Source: a virus
DNA length: 25,592 bases
Virus record (IMG/VR): IMGVR_UViG_3300023192_001927
Coordinates: 1 to 25,592 of that record
Direction: 5' to 3' (one strand)
Shown: one piece after another, positions 16,417 through 24,009 of the stretch
How the letters are laid out: every line of letters starts with the position of its first letter
Position numbering within the stretch: position 1 is the first letter of the stretch
Translations under genes and position numbers: made by a program
Notes under the pieces: model-generated
Databases searched by the model: none
Told to the model about the DNA's origin: nothing
Seen by the model: the letters and a program-made list of their open reading frames with translations, nothing else

Positions 16417-17337
16417 ATGGCTACAAAAAGACGATTTCTATACATAGTACAATCTTCTGGTACAGAATATACCACCTCTGAGCAAACAGACAATGATGTT
16501 CTAGAAGGTCATATAGCAGAGGATTTTAATAACGACACACCCCAGATAATAGTTAACGATGCTGCTGGAGCAACTTCTTCTCCCACAATAGGGCCTGACA
16601 AAGTGCTTGGGCAGATAAATGTCGGTGGCACCCAAACCATCCAAGGTCTAGACGGAGCAGCAGTCAAGAACTACATACTTGGTGCCAGCACTATCGGACA
16701 ACTAGAACAGAATGCTGCAAGAAACATGCGCCCAGATTCTCCTGGTGAAATAGGTTTAGTATCAGACCTTGCTGGCCTCGAAAACGGTAGGGATAGTGCA
16801 ACAGACCCAGGCCAAATAGTACTAAAAAACTTAAAAGTTAGCACTCTTGGGAATATGACCATACAAGCCTCTTCTGGTAGTGAGTATGTGCTTCTAGACC
16901 CACTTGTTGTTCCGCACTCGTTCTCCACTGGAAACCAGTACTTCATAGTCGCAACTGCTGGGGCGACATTGATGCCCGTATTTAGAGCCAAACAACCAGT
17001 AACACTAGAATCTGGAAATGTGGTGGTATCTAGAAGCACCGACGACGACGACCCCGGCATTAGACTTCGTCTGTATAAAAGCTCAAGGGTTAGCCTTTCG
17101 TTGCCGCCTCCAACAACGGTAGGAGGCGGAAACCTCTACAACTCATTTGATGGGTTGGACGATTCTGGTTCTGGCATACTTGCAACGCTAAAACTCAATA
17201 GTTCTGTGTCCATTAGGAAACTAGCCGAAGGAGACTGGCTTTTTTTATTCAGCGAAGGCATAGAAGACACAACAGGAGCCACATCTGGATTTACCATCTA
17301 CAATCTACAAATTAGTCTTAACTTCAGCATCACTTAA
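16417..17337 (+). CDS. Hypothetical tail-tip-region structural protein
   Basis: A 306-residue protein starting one base after the previous stop. I do not recognise a family. It is rich in Gly/Ser/Thr/Asp and predicted mostly beta. The N-terminus (RFLYIVQSSGTEY) is followed by VLEGHIAEDFN and a Gly/Asn-rich centre with NMRPDSPGEIGLVSDLAG. The second half carries SGSEYVLLDPLVVPHSF, a DDDDPGIRLRLYKSS segment and a C-terminal beta strand block (DWLFLFSEGIED to YNLQISLNFSIT). No cysteine or catalytic pattern stands out. It lies between the large adhesin-like gene and the distal tail genes and is co-transcribed. A virion location in a tip fibre or collar is plausible but unproven. Confidence 0.6.
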   Translation: MATKRRFLYIVQSSGTEYTTSEQTDNDVLEGHIAEDFNNDTPQIIVNDAAGATSSPTIGPDKVLGQINVGGTQTIQGLDGAAVKNYILGASTIGQLEQNAARNMRPDSPGEIGLVSDLAGLENGRDSATDPGQIVLKNLKVSTLGNMTIQASSGSEYVLLDPLVVPHSFSTGNQYFIVATAGATLMPVFRAKQPVTLESGNVVVSRSTDDDDPGIRLRLYKSSRVSLSLPPPTTVGGGNLYNSFDGLDDSGSGILATLKLNSSVSIRKLAEGDWLFLFSEGIEDTTGATSGFTIYNLQISLNFSIT

Positions 17338-17340
17338 TAT

Positions 17341-19239
17341 ATGCCCATAAACATTACAAGACTGTCTTTAGAGGCTATTGGGGCGCAGTTAGGAACTGTA
17401 GTACCAAGAACTCCAACATCTAGCTATACCCCGTTCATTAGAAACAACTGGGTAGATACTGTCACTATTGATACCACTTGGATGACTGTGCTTGCTAGTG
17501 CAGAGGCAACAGGAGCAGAACAGAGAATACAACGAAGGAAGAGACCTGTTAGGACAATCTCTGCTCGTTGTACTGCTATGACGCAGGAAGATAGCGTCGA
17601 TATGCAGATGGTGATACAAGAAATGCAAAAAAAATCATCTACTGCATTTCCTTTGTACTGCGACAGATCTGAGCTTACAAAGAACTACAACAATGATGAC
17701 ACAGAACTATACTGCGATACTAGACAGAGGAGATTCTACAAAGGGCAAAAAATATTACTAGTAAAGGGAGACTACAGCCGATTCCAAGCAACATCTTCTG
17801 TAAAAGCCGCTGGTGCTTATCTCTTTATAGAAGAAGTTAGGTCAGACAGTCTTGTTGTCGCACCTCTCTCCTACCACTTCCCAGCAGGATCACATGTGTT
17901 TCCTGTTATTGATGTACATCCAGACCTAAAAATGAAAACAGAGCTACTTACTGATAGATATTCTATAGTAAAAATGAAAGCTCTGGAAATAGAAGGAAAA
18001 AGTTGCCTTCCTTCGTCCTGGGCTGGTGCTACACCTCCCCCAGGTAATTTGTATGAGGGGCATCCTATAATGGAAATACGGCCCAACTACGCAACAAAAG
18101 TGGAACAGTCATTCCTTCGAAAAGGATCTAGGTTCAAATCAGGAAAGGGATCGCACACAGCACTACACGCAGATGCTCCTCAGATAGCCTTTAAATACAC
18201 TGACTCCAACTTCTCAAGAGAAGAAGCATGGGATCTGTTGAGGTTCTTCGACTCAAGACAAGGAAGAACAAAGCCTTTCTGGGTGATGCAGCCTCTTACT
18301 TTTTGGGAGCCCTTAGCAATAACCAAAACCTACATAGATGTTCCTGACCATAACTATATTGCAAACATGATAAACCTTGTAAAACATATAGGAATAAAAG
18401 ATAGCTCTGGCACAATTCATATTAAAGCAGTAGACGAGATAATAAATCACCCAGGACAGTTGTTCAAAGACCCCGAGGACTTCATTGATTCGACGTGGTC
18501 CTTTTCTGGCGATGCCGAAGGTGTAGCCAACACACATCTGGCACCTGACGGGGAATTGACTGCGGATTCCATAACGGCCAATGCGGACGATACCGTAGCT
18601 AATGTGATGCAGGATGTTGCGATTACTCCCACGGGTGACGCCCCCTACACCTTTTCGGTCCATGTAAAGGACCGAGATCCCCTCCTAGGCCCTGCCGATA
18701 ATGTTCAGATTATCGTGTACCTGCTCGGTCCCCCAACCCCCCCAGCAGTTACCCGTGAGTACATGTCCTTCAATGTCGATCTAGCGAGCGGATCTATTAC
18801 TTATTTCTCTCAAGATACAAAAGGTGGTTCCGACTACACATTAGATGATATCACGGTTGAATCCGTTGGCGGCTACTGGCGACTTAGCTGCACCCTCATT
18901 GATTATTCTGGCGAGAGTGACAGGTGTCGCATGAGGATCTATCCCAATCCTCAAAATGTCTCAGTTGAACGCACCGTCGTTGTCTGGGGTGCCCAGCTTG
19001 TAAATGCTCCTGGTCCTGCGCCGCCATACGACAAGAAAATAGGAGAATACAGAATAGATTTCTCCTCTGATCCGTTCACAGTCACTCCGACTGGCGTAAA
19101 AGATGTATCTCCAGCGTGGTTGTGTCGCTTCGGATCTGATACACTCAAGCAGACTTGGACAACAGATACAATAAGTAACAGTCAAATAAGCATAGTTCAA
19201 GTCTTGAACGAGAAAACTACTGGTTTGAGTAATATGTAA
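17341..19239 (+). CDS. Distal tail-like protein with inserted carbohydrate-binding-like module
   Basis: A 632-residue protein. Residues 1-375 and 564-632 look like one tail protein: IQRRKRPVRTISARCTAMTQ, EEVRSDSLVVAPLSYHF, DLLRFFDSRQGRTKPFWVMQ, then after the insert SPAWLCRFGSDTLKQTWTTD. The 'RxGRxxPFW' and 'RF.SD.L...W.TD' motifs are typical of a siphovirus tail-tip family found just upstream of the gpL/K-like genes. Residues 378-563 form an added domain with FIDSTWSFSGDAEG, LAPDGELTADSIT, YTFSVHVKD, GGYWRLSCTLI and VVVWGAQLV, the pattern of carbohydrate-binding-module-like sandwiches. Its DNA (about 18470-19030) is richer in GC (50-55% in lines I counted) than the preceding part (32% at 18361-18420). 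The gene begins three bases after the upstream stop. Confidence 0.65.
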   Translation: MPINITRLSLEAIGAQLGTVVPRTPTSSYTPFIRNNWVDTVTIDTTWMTVLASAEATGAEQRIQRRKRPVRTISARCTAMTQEDSVDMQMVIQEMQKKSSTAFPLYCDRSELTKNYNNDDTELYCDTRQRRFYKGQKILLVKGDYSRFQATSSVKAAGAYLFIEEVRSDSLVVAPLSYHFPAGSHVFPVIDVHPDLKMKTELLTDRYSIVKMKALEIEGKSCLPSSWAGATPPPGNLYEGHPIMEIRPNYATKVEQSFLRKGSRFKSGKGSHTALHADAPQIAFKYTDSNFSREEAWDLLRFFDSRQGRTKPFWVMQPLTFWEPLAITKTYIDVPDHNYIANMINLVKHIGIKDSSGTIHIKAVDEIINHPGQLFKDPEDFIDSTWSFSGDAEGVANTHLAPDGELTADSITANADDTVANVMQDVAITPTGDAPYTFSVHVKDRDPLLGPADNVQIIVYLLGPPTPPAVTREYMSFNVDLASGSITYFSQDTKGGSDYTLDDITVESVGGYWRLSCTLIDYSGESDRCRMRIYPNPQNVSVERTVVVWGAQLVNAPGPAPPYDKKIGEYRIDFSSDPFTVTPTGVKDVSPAWLCRFGSDTLKQTWTTDTISNSQISIVQVLNEKTTGLSNM

Positions 19240-19240
19240 A

Positions 19241-20071
19241 ATGGTTAATCCTGAAGCATCTCCGTACATCCAACAAACTACTCTTGTAGAGTTTGAGTAC
19301 AGTATAGTAAAAATCTATATAACAGATGCCGAAGAGGATCTTGTTCTTATAGACGGTACTTATCTATCTGATAGCCTCCTATCAGTTAAGCTGCCTAAGA
19401 ACAGCCTTGGTGGGTTTGAAAAAACCTATGCAACCATAACAATGTCTTTACAGATACATAATTTCGCTTCACAAGCCACATCTGGAAGGGCATTTGCACC
19501 AGCTAAAGTAAAGGTAAAAGAGATAATAGATGGAGAAATAAAAACACTGTATGTTGGCAGAATGTCTTCTGCACATAGAAACACACACAACAAAAAAGAC
19601 ACCATAGAGATAAAAGTAAAGACAGAAAAAAGCGATCTGGATCAGTCTCTTGGTTTCTCCTGCAACGCAACCTGTGGTTGGGTTTTCGGTGACTCAAAAA
19701 CCTGCAAATACAACTTGCAAGCCAAAAAAGAGTCAGGTTTTTTAACAATAAACGACACAAAAACCACTACTGTAGACATAGCACTCACCAGCACCCAACC
19801 GCTAGGATACTGGGACAGCGGTGAAGTGCAAAAGGACAGCATAAGAATAAAAATAAGAGCCTGGGACGGAAACAACCGTTTTTATCTAAACAAACTACCT
19901 CCCCCCACTTGGCACGGGACATATATAGATATTCTTCCAGGCTGCAATAAAACACCAACAGATTGCAGATCTTGGGACAACGAAGAACGCTTCTCAGGAA
20001 TAGGTCTAGCGGCACTGTCCTACAACCCGATTTTCGAAAACCCAAACAACCCGTACCAGGGGAAACCTTAA
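19241..20071 (+). CDS. Tail hub protein, lambda gpL-like / BR0599-type
   Basis: A 276-residue protein with two cysteine-bearing blocks: FSCNATCGWVFGDSKTCKYN near residue 143 and ILPGCNKTPTDCRSWDN near residue 227, followed by RFSGIGLA. The paired 'C.W.FG...C' and 'PGC.....CR......F.G' motifs characterise the gpL/BR0599 group of minor tail proteins; lambda L binds an iron-sulphur cluster with conserved C-terminal cysteines. The N-terminal half (YSIVKIYITDAEEDLVLIDG; ITMSLQIHNFA) is a beta domain that packs around the tail hub. The next gene is an NlpC/P60 peptidase, as in the lambda L-K order. It starts one base after the previous stop and ends one base before the next start. Cluster binding here is inferred, not shown. 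Confidence 0.8.
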   Translation: MVNPEASPYIQQTTLVEFEYSIVKIYITDAEEDLVLIDGTYLSDSLLSVKLPKNSLGGFEKTYATITMSLQIHNFASQATSGRAFAPAKVKVKEIIDGEIKTLYVGRMSSAHRNTHNKKDTIEIKVKTEKSDLDQSLGFSCNATCGWVFGDSKTCKYNLQAKKESGFLTINDTKTTTVDIALTSTQPLGYWDSGEVQKDSIRIKIRAWDGNNRFYLNKLPPPTWHGTYIDILPGCNKTPTDCRSWDNEERFSGIGLAALSYNPIFENPNNPYQGKP

Positions 20072-20072
20072 T

Positions 20073-20555
20073 ATGAAGTGGTCTCCTTCTAACTACGGGT
20101 TTGAAGACAGACTTAGAAAGGTTCTAAAGTCCTGGGAAGGAACTCCATATAAACTAGGGGACCAAAGAAAGGGATTGGGTGTGGACTGCATCAGATTCTG
20201 TTGCGGAGTAGCGGACGAAATGTTTGGCTACATAAGAACAGAGATAGAGCTTCTTCCGCAAGACATGAGCATGAACCAGCCCAGTACAGCTTTTGCTACA
20301 ATGAGGAAGCTAAAGACCATGTACAGTCCAATCGGGTATATAGATATAGATGATCCACTAGAGCCGGGTGATATAATCGTTGCAGGACCCGACAACGGCG
20401 GTCCGGGGCATCTTATGTTTGTTGGTGCAGATAAAAACACACTATGGCATGCCTCAAACCAAAAAGTAGAATGGACAGGCATGAGTGTTCCAGTAGGTAA
20501 TACACATTTTAGGTCTCTAAGATTTAAGGATAAGATGAAATGGCTGAACAGATAG
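20073..20555 (+). CDS. NlpC/P60-family tail peptidase, lambda gpK-like
   Basis: A 160-residue single-domain protein. Residues 22-52 read EGTPYKLGDQRKGLGVDCIR then FCCGVADEMFG, the NlpC/P60 nucleophile region with the catalytic cysteine at C39. The catalytic His is H113 in GPGHLMFVG, and H126 in LWHASN is the likely third residue. Such enzymes cut peptidoglycan stem peptides and, in siphoviruses, act at the tail tip during assembly or DNA entry. In lambda K an N-terminal JAB domain precedes NlpC/P60; here only NlpC/P60 is present. The gene lies between the L-like and J-like genes, and its last 16 bases overlap the start of the J-like gene, implying coupled translation. Confidence 0.88.
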   Translation: MKWSPSNYGFEDRLRKVLKSWEGTPYKLGDQRKGLGVDCIRFCCGVADEMFGYIRTEIELLPQDMSMNQPSTAFATMRKLKTMYSPIGYIDIDDPLEPGDIIVAGPDNGGPGHLMFVGADKNTLWHASNQKVEWTGMSVPVGNTHFRSLRFKDKMKWLNR

Positions 20556-23500
20556 CATATATGATTATTGCCTATGCCATAGGCAGGGTTGCTATGGCAC
20601 TTCTGGAACCAGATCCAGAAACGCCGCTGATTGATGAAAAGCCCACAACAAGATCAACTAGGGGTTCTTTCATACCTACTCTTATAGGCACCAGAAGAAT
20701 AGGTCCGTTTATTGTGTGGTGTGGAGAAAGAAGGACAATAACAGAAACAACAAGTACTGGTGGTAAAGGAGGAGGCGGCTCATCAACAAAACAAACAATA
20801 TACTTCGAAAGCTGTATACACGCTATATGTGTCGGACCAGCCTACGCTCTGCGTAGAATATGGGTTAATGGTGCTATAGCAAAACTGGGAGAGAAAGGAG
20901 TAGGTATAACTTCAGATGACACACCTTCAGGGTCTACTATAACAATAGCTTGGTTACAAGGAGAAGATACAGTAGTCTCAAAGTTCCAAATCTTCTGGGG
21001 CGAAGATGATGGGCCTATAAATTCATTTGCACAGAGCCCCCTCAGACTAGGATTAAAATCAAAGTGGCCCTTTATATGCCACCTAAACTGGATAGATATG
21101 CGTCTAGGTGGTTTCGCTGTATGGCCCACCATAGAATACGAGATGGAAGTTCGACCCTACGGCACTAGTAATGTTGGTCTAACAACATCAAGCTGGATGT
21201 ATGGCCCAGGCTCGACAGGCAATAAGAGACTGATACTAACAGCTCGTAACTCAACAAATGTTGGGGGGTCTGCATCAGATTTCCCTATGATATCCGTTAG
21301 TGGTGCCATGAGGAGTGATGGCAACTTTGTAGAACAGGAATATCAAAACGGGCGTAGAGATAGCATACCGACTAACGGACTAGCCAATCTCCAAGGACAA
21401 CCAGCAACAACAAAAGGTATTTACGGAACAAGCTATCTAAGAACTACTTCCCTACCAACAAACAAACATGAATACATAACAAGGGACTACGATACCGTCC
21501 CCGGCGATCTGTGGGCATCAGAAAAACAACTTGGCAATGTGTCCAAAGACCTAACTACTTGGGATATGGGAGGGTTTCCTAGTAGCGTGACGTATGTAGG
21601 TAATTTGATCTTAGGTAACGGGAAGGGTGGTGGGGGGGGGAACATTACTGCGGACCACGGATCTATATATAGACTAGACGGATCCACTGTAATGGCAGGA
21701 TCAATGAGCGTTTGGAAAGACCAAGGCAGCTTCAATAAGGTGAGCCCAAATTCGTCCGCCCCAGGTGCAGCGCAGTATATTCAATTTTTTGTAAGCAATA
21801 TACTTCCTTGGGGTGATACCACCACTACTGACGGTTCTCACTCCTGTTGGATAGGATTCAAAAATAAAACAACAGGCGCATCCCACACTGTAAAAATATA
21901 CTACGATTCAACACAAACCCTAATCGCAGACCTGACAGACTCTAACGGTGCCTGGTGCGTTGAAATCAAATATCTAGATACCAAAGGCACCCCACCATTT
22001 AACGGCACTGGAAAGTCAGCTTGGTACAACATAAAGGTTGCTTACAAAACCGAAACAGGAGATACCGTAAGTTCGAATCCAGAACTTAGAACTTGGTATG
22101 TTTCCTGTCAAAACACAACCTCATACAACGAGACTCTTGATCTATGCACATTTGACACCTATGGGTCAAGCGTTAAGTCGATAGATGCTATAATAAAAGG
22201 CACCATCATTACGGGGACAACTTCCGTTGAACTCGCTAGCCCGCTTCAGGGTGCTTATGAAGATGTGGGAACAGCAGAGGGCATCGGAGACTACAATCCA
22301 TCCACAGTGGAAGGAGCTATGTTTTATAAGGACGCTGTTGACGGAGCGAACCCTGGTCATGTCCTGTACCAGCTTCTATTTGCTCCCTTCCCGCACGGTG
22401 CTGGACTTTCTACAGATAACTGGGATATCCCTAGTCTGGAAACTATTGCCGCTCTGACAGCATCTGAGGGTGCCAGGACGCATGTACTCGCCCCGAACGG
22501 TAAAATGGCTAAGGGCATAATAATATCAGTTCTCCACGATTCGCATTGCTACATTGCATGGGACCTTGAAAAAGGCAAGTATATATTTGGATCTATCAGG
22601 GATACCGTTACTGACTTACTGCCTGAAATCCCCATAGACGCTGTACTCTCACCAGCCCCAGAACATGACACTGTTCACGAAGTAGGAATACCCAACCAAC
22701 TAGTGTTCAGCTATCCTTCAAGAAAACTAGCATACAGGAATAGTACCAGGGTGGCATACGAAGACACCGTAGCTTCTGAGTTCAACAATAGGATAATAAA
22801 GAAATCAAGTATAACCACAGCTACAGATAGTTTCTATGTGGATGCGATTGCAGAGAGAAAGCAACTAGAAGAACTTATTCCAGTAAACAAGTATAAAATA
22901 GTAGCTAACAGAGATTCAAAATATCTCCACCCCGGACAGGCTTTTACAGTGTTCGACTTCCCGGCAAAAGGAGAAGAAGAGACTCTGAGGGTTATAGAGA
23001 CACAGTACAGCCCTGGCGATAAAAAAGTAACCATCGATGCAGTTACTGATGTTTATTCATTAATAGACACACAGGCCTCAACATCGTTGTCGCCGCCCGA
23101 TCCGGGTTTTGACGAGCCTGGATTTGAAGAGATAACAATTCTGCAAGATGTTGCAACATCTATATGGGAACTTCCTCCCAAGCTTACTTTTGGAACCTTC
23201 TCTTATATGCCTTTGCGTATTAGAGCAAATCAAAAGACAGGACAAACTCCAGCCTACTCCTCCAAGGACGACATTTCATACGCCTTGACTGCAACCGATA
23301 TACCTTACTGCACTGGAGGTACTTTGGAGGTAGCAACAGACTCAACATCGGACGACATAGACACCTTGGTTATAACTGGCCTTGGCGAGGATTTGAAAAC
23401 ATTCCCTAAGACACTCGACGACAATAACTGGATTGCTGGTCAACAACTTTGCGTTATCGACACAGAGGTCTTCTTTCTCCAGTCAGTGACTGGTCTAGGA

Positions 23501-23809
23501 AACAACAGGTATAGCCTAAACGGGCTAAAGAGGGCCAAGCACACTTCGACCGCCGCAGTGCATGCCATTGATTCTGTCGCCTTTATATTCCCTATAGGGA
23601 GCATAATCAGAATCAAAGACCCGTTAGCAGAAGTGGGTCAAGCCATATATGTGAAACTTGTTCCTCTTGGCCTCACCTTGGCAGACATAACAACAGCTAA
23701 GATAACGAAAACACTGACTGGTACTGGTCAAATTGACTATCAAGCCTCGCCCACCGATGCCTCAATCAGGGACGCCCTCACTGCTCTCGGTTTTATGAAG
23801 GAATCCTAG
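20540..23809 (+). CDS. Central tail-tip (host specificity) protein, lambda gpJ-like, with extra inserted domain
   Basis: A 1089-residue protein. It begins with a hydrophobic segment (AYMIIAYAIGRVAMALL), then FIPTLIGTRRIGPFIVWCGE and a Gly/Ser-rich loop, and YALRRIWVNGAIA, the N-terminal hub region. After GFAVWPTIEYEMEVRP comes about 380 residues unlike the hub (roughly 217-600): Gly/Thr/Ser-rich, with a Gly tract. Hub sequence resumes at GANPGHVLYQLLFAPF and continues to NNRIIKKSSI, YKIVANRDSKYLHPGQAFTV and KVTIDAVTDVYSL, the phage-tail-3-like part shared with lambda J and the GTA hub. C-terminal residues about 860-1089 include a 'NRYSLNGLKRAKHTST' segment typical of this group. It should close the tail and bind the receptor. 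The end overlaps the minus-strand zinc-ribbon gene by 48 bases. Confidence 0.8.
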   Translation: MAEQIAYMIIAYAIGRVAMALLEPDPETPLIDEKPTTRSTRGSFIPTLIGTRRIGPFIVWCGERRTITETTSTGGKGGGGSSTKQTIYFESCIHAICVGPAYALRRIWVNGAIAKLGEKGVGITSDDTPSGSTITIAWLQGEDTVVSKFQIFWGEDDGPINSFAQSPLRLGLKSKWPFICHLNWIDMRLGGFAVWPTIEYEMEVRPYGTSNVGLTTSSWMYGPGSTGNKRLILTARNSTNVGGSASDFPMISVSGAMRSDGNFVEQEYQNGRRDSIPTNGLANLQGQPATTKGIYGTSYLRTTSLPTNKHEYITRDYDTVPGDLWASEKQLGNVSKDLTTWDMGGFPSSVTYVGNLILGNGKGGGGGNITADHGSIYRLDGSTVMAGSMSVWKDQGSFNKVSPNSSAPGAAQYIQFFVSNILPWGDTTTTDGSHSCWIGFKNKTTGASHTVKIYYDSTQTLIADLTDSNGAWCVEIKYLDTKGTPPFNGTGKSAWYNIKVAYKTETGDTVSSNPELRTWYVSCQNTTSYNETLDLCTFDTYGSSVKSIDAIIKGTIITGTTSVELASPLQGAYEDVGTAEGIGDYNPSTVEGAMFYKDAVDGANPGHVLYQLLFAPFPHGAGLSTDNWDIPSLETIAALTASEGARTHVLAPNGKMAKGIIISVLHDSHCYIAWDLEKGKYIFGSIRDTVTDLLPEIPIDAVLSPAPEHDTVHEVGIPNQLVFSYPSRKLAYRNSTRVAYEDTVASEFNNRIIKKSSITTATDSFYVDAIAERKQLEELIPVNKYKIVANRDSKYLHPGQAFTVFDFPAKGEEETLRVIETQYSPGDKKVTIDAVTDVYSLIDTQASTSLSPPDPGFDEPGFEEITILQDVATSIWELPPKLTFGTFSYMPLRIRANQKTGQTPAYSSKDDISYALTATDIPYCTGGTLEVATDSTSDDIDTLVITGLGEDLKTFPKTLDDNNWIAGQQLCVIDTEVFFLQSVTGLGNNRYSLNGLKRAKHTSTAAVHAIDSVAFIFPIGSIIRIKDPLAEVGQAIYVKLVPLGLTLADITTAKITKTLTGTGQIDYQASPTDASIRDALTALGFMKES
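21632..21640 (+). repeat. Homopolymer G9 tract inside the J-like gene
   Basis: Nine consecutive G follow GGTGGT within the codons for GKGGGGGN (about residues 361-368). It is the longest single-base run I noticed in the window and lies in the inserted, probably exposed, domain. A one-base slip would truncate the protein. Confidence 0.8.
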
Positions 23810-24007
23810 AGATTCTTCTAGGTCGGCCTTGTCTATTTTTGATAGCCACGCCTTAGCTCCTTTCTTGTTTTTTCCTCCACTAAGCGAGAGAGTTACAAGC
23901 GTGTCTATTGTGTAACAATTATTACATACAGCTTTAGCGGTCTTAGCGTACTCTCCAGTATATGTGTTTGTTATTTTAAGTCGTTCTCCGCAGTTTCTAC
24001 ATTTCAT
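23762..24007 (-). CDS. Small four-cysteine zinc-ribbon protein, possible regulator
   Basis: An 81-residue protein from the ATG at 24007, two bases after the terminase stop; an in-frame TTG at 24019 would add four residues, but the ATG fits better. The N-terminus is MKCRNCGERLKITN and ends a zinc-binding unit at VCNNC: C3, C6, C28 and C31, spacing C-x2-C-x21-C-x2-C. The C-terminal 40 residues are charged (NKKGAKAWLSKIDKADLEES). The layout resembles small phage zinc proteins such as Ogr/Delta late activators or Mu Com, although Ogr has a longer second spacing. DNA or RNA binding is inferred only. It is co-directional with terminase and convergent with the tail operon, overlapping the J-like gene end by 48 bases. 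Confidence 0.65.
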   Translation of the reverse strand: MKCRNCGERLKITNTYTGEYAKTAKAVCNNCYTIDTLVTLSLSGGKNKKGAKAWLSKIDKADLEESLGFLHKTESSEGVPD

Positions 24008-24009
24008 AA

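Noticed and set aside
20073-20555. NlpC/P60 gene as the lysis endolysin
   Set aside because: Its position between L-like and J-like genes and the lack of a neighbouring holin indicate a tail-associated peptidase.
22070-22090. GTTCGAATCC, resembling a tRNA T-loop
   Set aside because: The flanking bases do not form a T-stem, no acceptor stem or anticodon arm is found, and it is inside the J-like coding frame.
12345-23809. Diversity-generating retroelement acting on the tail-tip adhesins
   Set aside because: I found no reverse transcriptase frame and no paired template/variable repeat in the window.
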